Positions 5,357 through 6,431 of a DNA stretch of 6,431 nt are shown here, piece by piece (position 1 is the stretch's first letter; each line of letters starts with the position of its first letter). The notes under the pieces are model-generated. The model worked only from the letters and a program-made list of their open reading frames with translations, did no database searches and was not told the origin of the DNA. Location: positions 1-6,431 of the forward strand of contig JAJRVM010000319.1 in assembly GCA_024277285.1 (NCBI GenBank), in the 5' to 3' direction. Source of the DNA: Planctomycetota bacterium (GTDB lineage: Bacteria > Planctomycetota > Planctomycetia > Pirellulales > Pirellulaceae). The translations under genes were made by a program, and so were the position numbers.

Positions 5357-6268
5357 TCATGGTCGCCGGTTGCGCATGCTGCGGCTGTACTTCTCCAAGG
5401 TTTGGCGTTCGCGACGCGTCAGGCTCTGTTCACCCTCGCGGTGTACTTTGGCCAGGATTCGATCGGCTTCGCCTGCCAGGTCTTCGTCACCGTCGGGATT
5501 GTGCACACGGAGACTCGGTTTGCGGCGTGGCAACTTCCAGCCGCGTCCGCCGGCGGTCGGTACGAATCGGCTTAGATTCAGTCCTAGTCGAAGATAGAGA
5601 AAGGCAAACGCGGCACCACCCAGGTGCGCTTGCCAGGCCGTTGTGCCGGCCGAACCGGTTGCGGCACGAAGCAAGTCCCCGCCAATGATGAACGCTCCAA
5701 CTGCCCAGGCCGGGACCGCCAACAGCCCCCAGACATAGACCGTTTGTTTGGGGTAATACAGTACGAACAAAATGAAAACCGCGACAACGCCCCCCGAGGC
5801 TCCCACGACACGGGGAATGGCGGGCGAGGAGGCGGGCAGTTGGTGGATTAAGGCGAGTGCGGCGCTACCCTCTTGGGTACTGAGATACCATGCGTTCGTC
5901 GCGACAACCCAGACAACTCCGGCGAAGGCAACCGCTGTCAGATAGAAGAGCAAGAATTCGCGTCGCCCAATTCGCTCTTCAACCGATCGACCGAACATCC
6001 AGAGCATGAACATGTTCATCGCGATGTGCCATGGCCCGGCATGAAGGAACCCGTAGGTCACCAACTGAAAAGCCAGCCATGGCCGTCGGTAGACGTCAAT
6101 GTCCAGCTTCAGAATCGAGCCCAACTTGCCGCCTGATAGCATATCGACGATAAAAACCGCTAACGTCACCAGTACGATATTGGTGGCCATCGTTAGGCGC
6201 TGACCGCCGAGGTTAAAACCTCGCGGAGTGTTGTCTTCCTGATAATACTCGCGATCGTAGATGCCCAT
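5357..6268 (-). CDS. Rhomboid family intramembrane serine protease
   Basis: The protein has 303 residues. Rhomboids cut transmembrane segments of membrane proteins within the bilayer. Six hydrophobic segments are visible, at about 28-45, 70-96, 104-124, 154-172, 177-197 and 211-229. The catalytic serine is Ser158 in VGASGG (GxSG), and the partner histidine is His215 in WQAHLGG. HIAMN (81-85) supplies the conserved His and Asn of the second helix. A loop rich in Ala and Ser (about 128-152) precedes the serine helix. After the membrane core comes a cytosolic tail of about 70 residues, ending in DRILAKVHREGEQSLTRRERQTLEKYS. This is the short charged helical module (DUF6576-like) seen on many planctomycete and Bacteroidetes rhomboids. 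The start MGIYDREYY is typical of this group; no strong ribosome binding site is seen. The gene converges on the GH172 gene. Its substrate is unknown. Confidence 0.96.
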   Translation of the reverse strand: MGIYDREYYQEDNTPRGFNLGGQRLTMATNIVLVTLAVFIVDMLSGGKLGSILKLDIDVYRRPWLAFQLVTYGFLHAGPWHIAMNMFMLWMFGRSVEERIGRREFLLFYLTAVAFAGVVWVVATNAWYLSTQEGSAALALIHQLPASSPAIPRVVGASGGVVAVFILFVLYYPKQTVYVWGLLAVPAWAVGAFIIGGDLLRAATGSAGTTAWQAHLGGAAFAFLYLRLGLNLSRFVPTAGGRGWKLPRRKPSLRVHNPDGDEDLAGEADRILAKVHREGEQSLTRRERQTLEKYSRSMRNRRP

Positions 6269-6397
6269 GCCAGCTCGTTCTCGTGTCGTTCTTATGGGGG
6301 GGTGGTGGGAGTGTTCTCGTTGGCCACTCTACCAAGATAAGTTACTGAATCGGCATCGTGAACCCGCGACAGCAAAAGGCAGAGGTGCTTGGGGCAT

Positions 6398-6431
6398 AAT
6401 ACTGGGCAGACCAGAAAGCCGAATACTGGGC
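6398..6431. repeat. 24-bp-period repeat with AATACTGGGC, cut by the window end
   Basis: AATACTGGGC occurs at 6398-6407 and again at 6422-6431, where the window stops. It may be the start of a 24-bp tandem array. On the minus strand an open frame runs from the window edge to a TAA at 6344-6342, and the repeat keeps that frame (AQYSAFWS then AQYYAPST). This leaves open that it is the end of an upstream gene. The evidence is too thin to call one. Confidence 0.35.

Noticed and set aside
5055..5688. Two overlapping plus-strand open frames (5055-5597 and 5125-5688)
   Set aside because: They overlap the rhomboid gene on the opposite strand, lack a ribosome binding site and match nothing. The stretch near 5150-5220 looks protein-like (ATRNVRKRIEKALAPFAELKAL), but this is too short to support a gene.
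6357..6363. CGTGAAC as a fourth copy of the dispersed motif
   Set aside because: Only 7 bases match before it diverges (CCGCG), which is within chance.

Overview
This is a moderately GC-rich bacterial chromosomal window. Its gene set looks like a planctomycete, most likely of the Pirellulales type. The reasons are an FHA domain fused to an EAL domain, a secreted DUF2961/GH172 sugar hydrolase, a rhomboid protease that begins MGIYDREYY and carries a charged cytosolic tail, and wide gene spacing (about a third of the window is non-coding). This assignment is an inference from gene style; no rRNA or other marker gene is present.

Layout. Minus strand, 930 to 137: cutA, followed after 23 nt by an unrecognised 144-residue protein; the pair looks like a small operon. 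A hairpin overlaps the end of the second gene. Positions 931-1697 hold no convincing gene but contain a group of strong inverted repeats. Plus strand, 1698-2792: an FHA-EAL protein, a probable c-di-GMP phosphodiesterase or receptor. Plus strand, 3366-4970: a secreted GH172-type glycoside hydrolase with a clear ribosome binding site. Minus strand, 6268-5357: a rhomboid intramembrane serine protease, convergent with the hydrolase.

The most unusual feature lies between the FHA-EAL and GH172 genes. A segment of about 325 bp (3011-3335) has 12-13 bp terminal inverted repeats and is flanked by an 11-bp direct repeat. This is the architecture of a small non-autonomous transposable element (MITE-like) that inserted about 21 bp upstream of the GH172 start codon. 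The segment contains a 3 x 10-bp degenerate tandem repeat and two hairpins, and no credible gene. An exact third copy of its end sequence lies at 93-105, and a degenerate inverted copy at 129-141 makes a hairpin with it. The motif is therefore a dispersed repeat in this genome.

The genes do not form one pathway. The window reads as ordinary housekeeping and accessory genes (metal/stress-type CutA, c-di-GMP signalling, extracellular sugar degradation, membrane proteolysis), plus a candidate small mobile repeat family. I did not find a clearly new multi-gene system.
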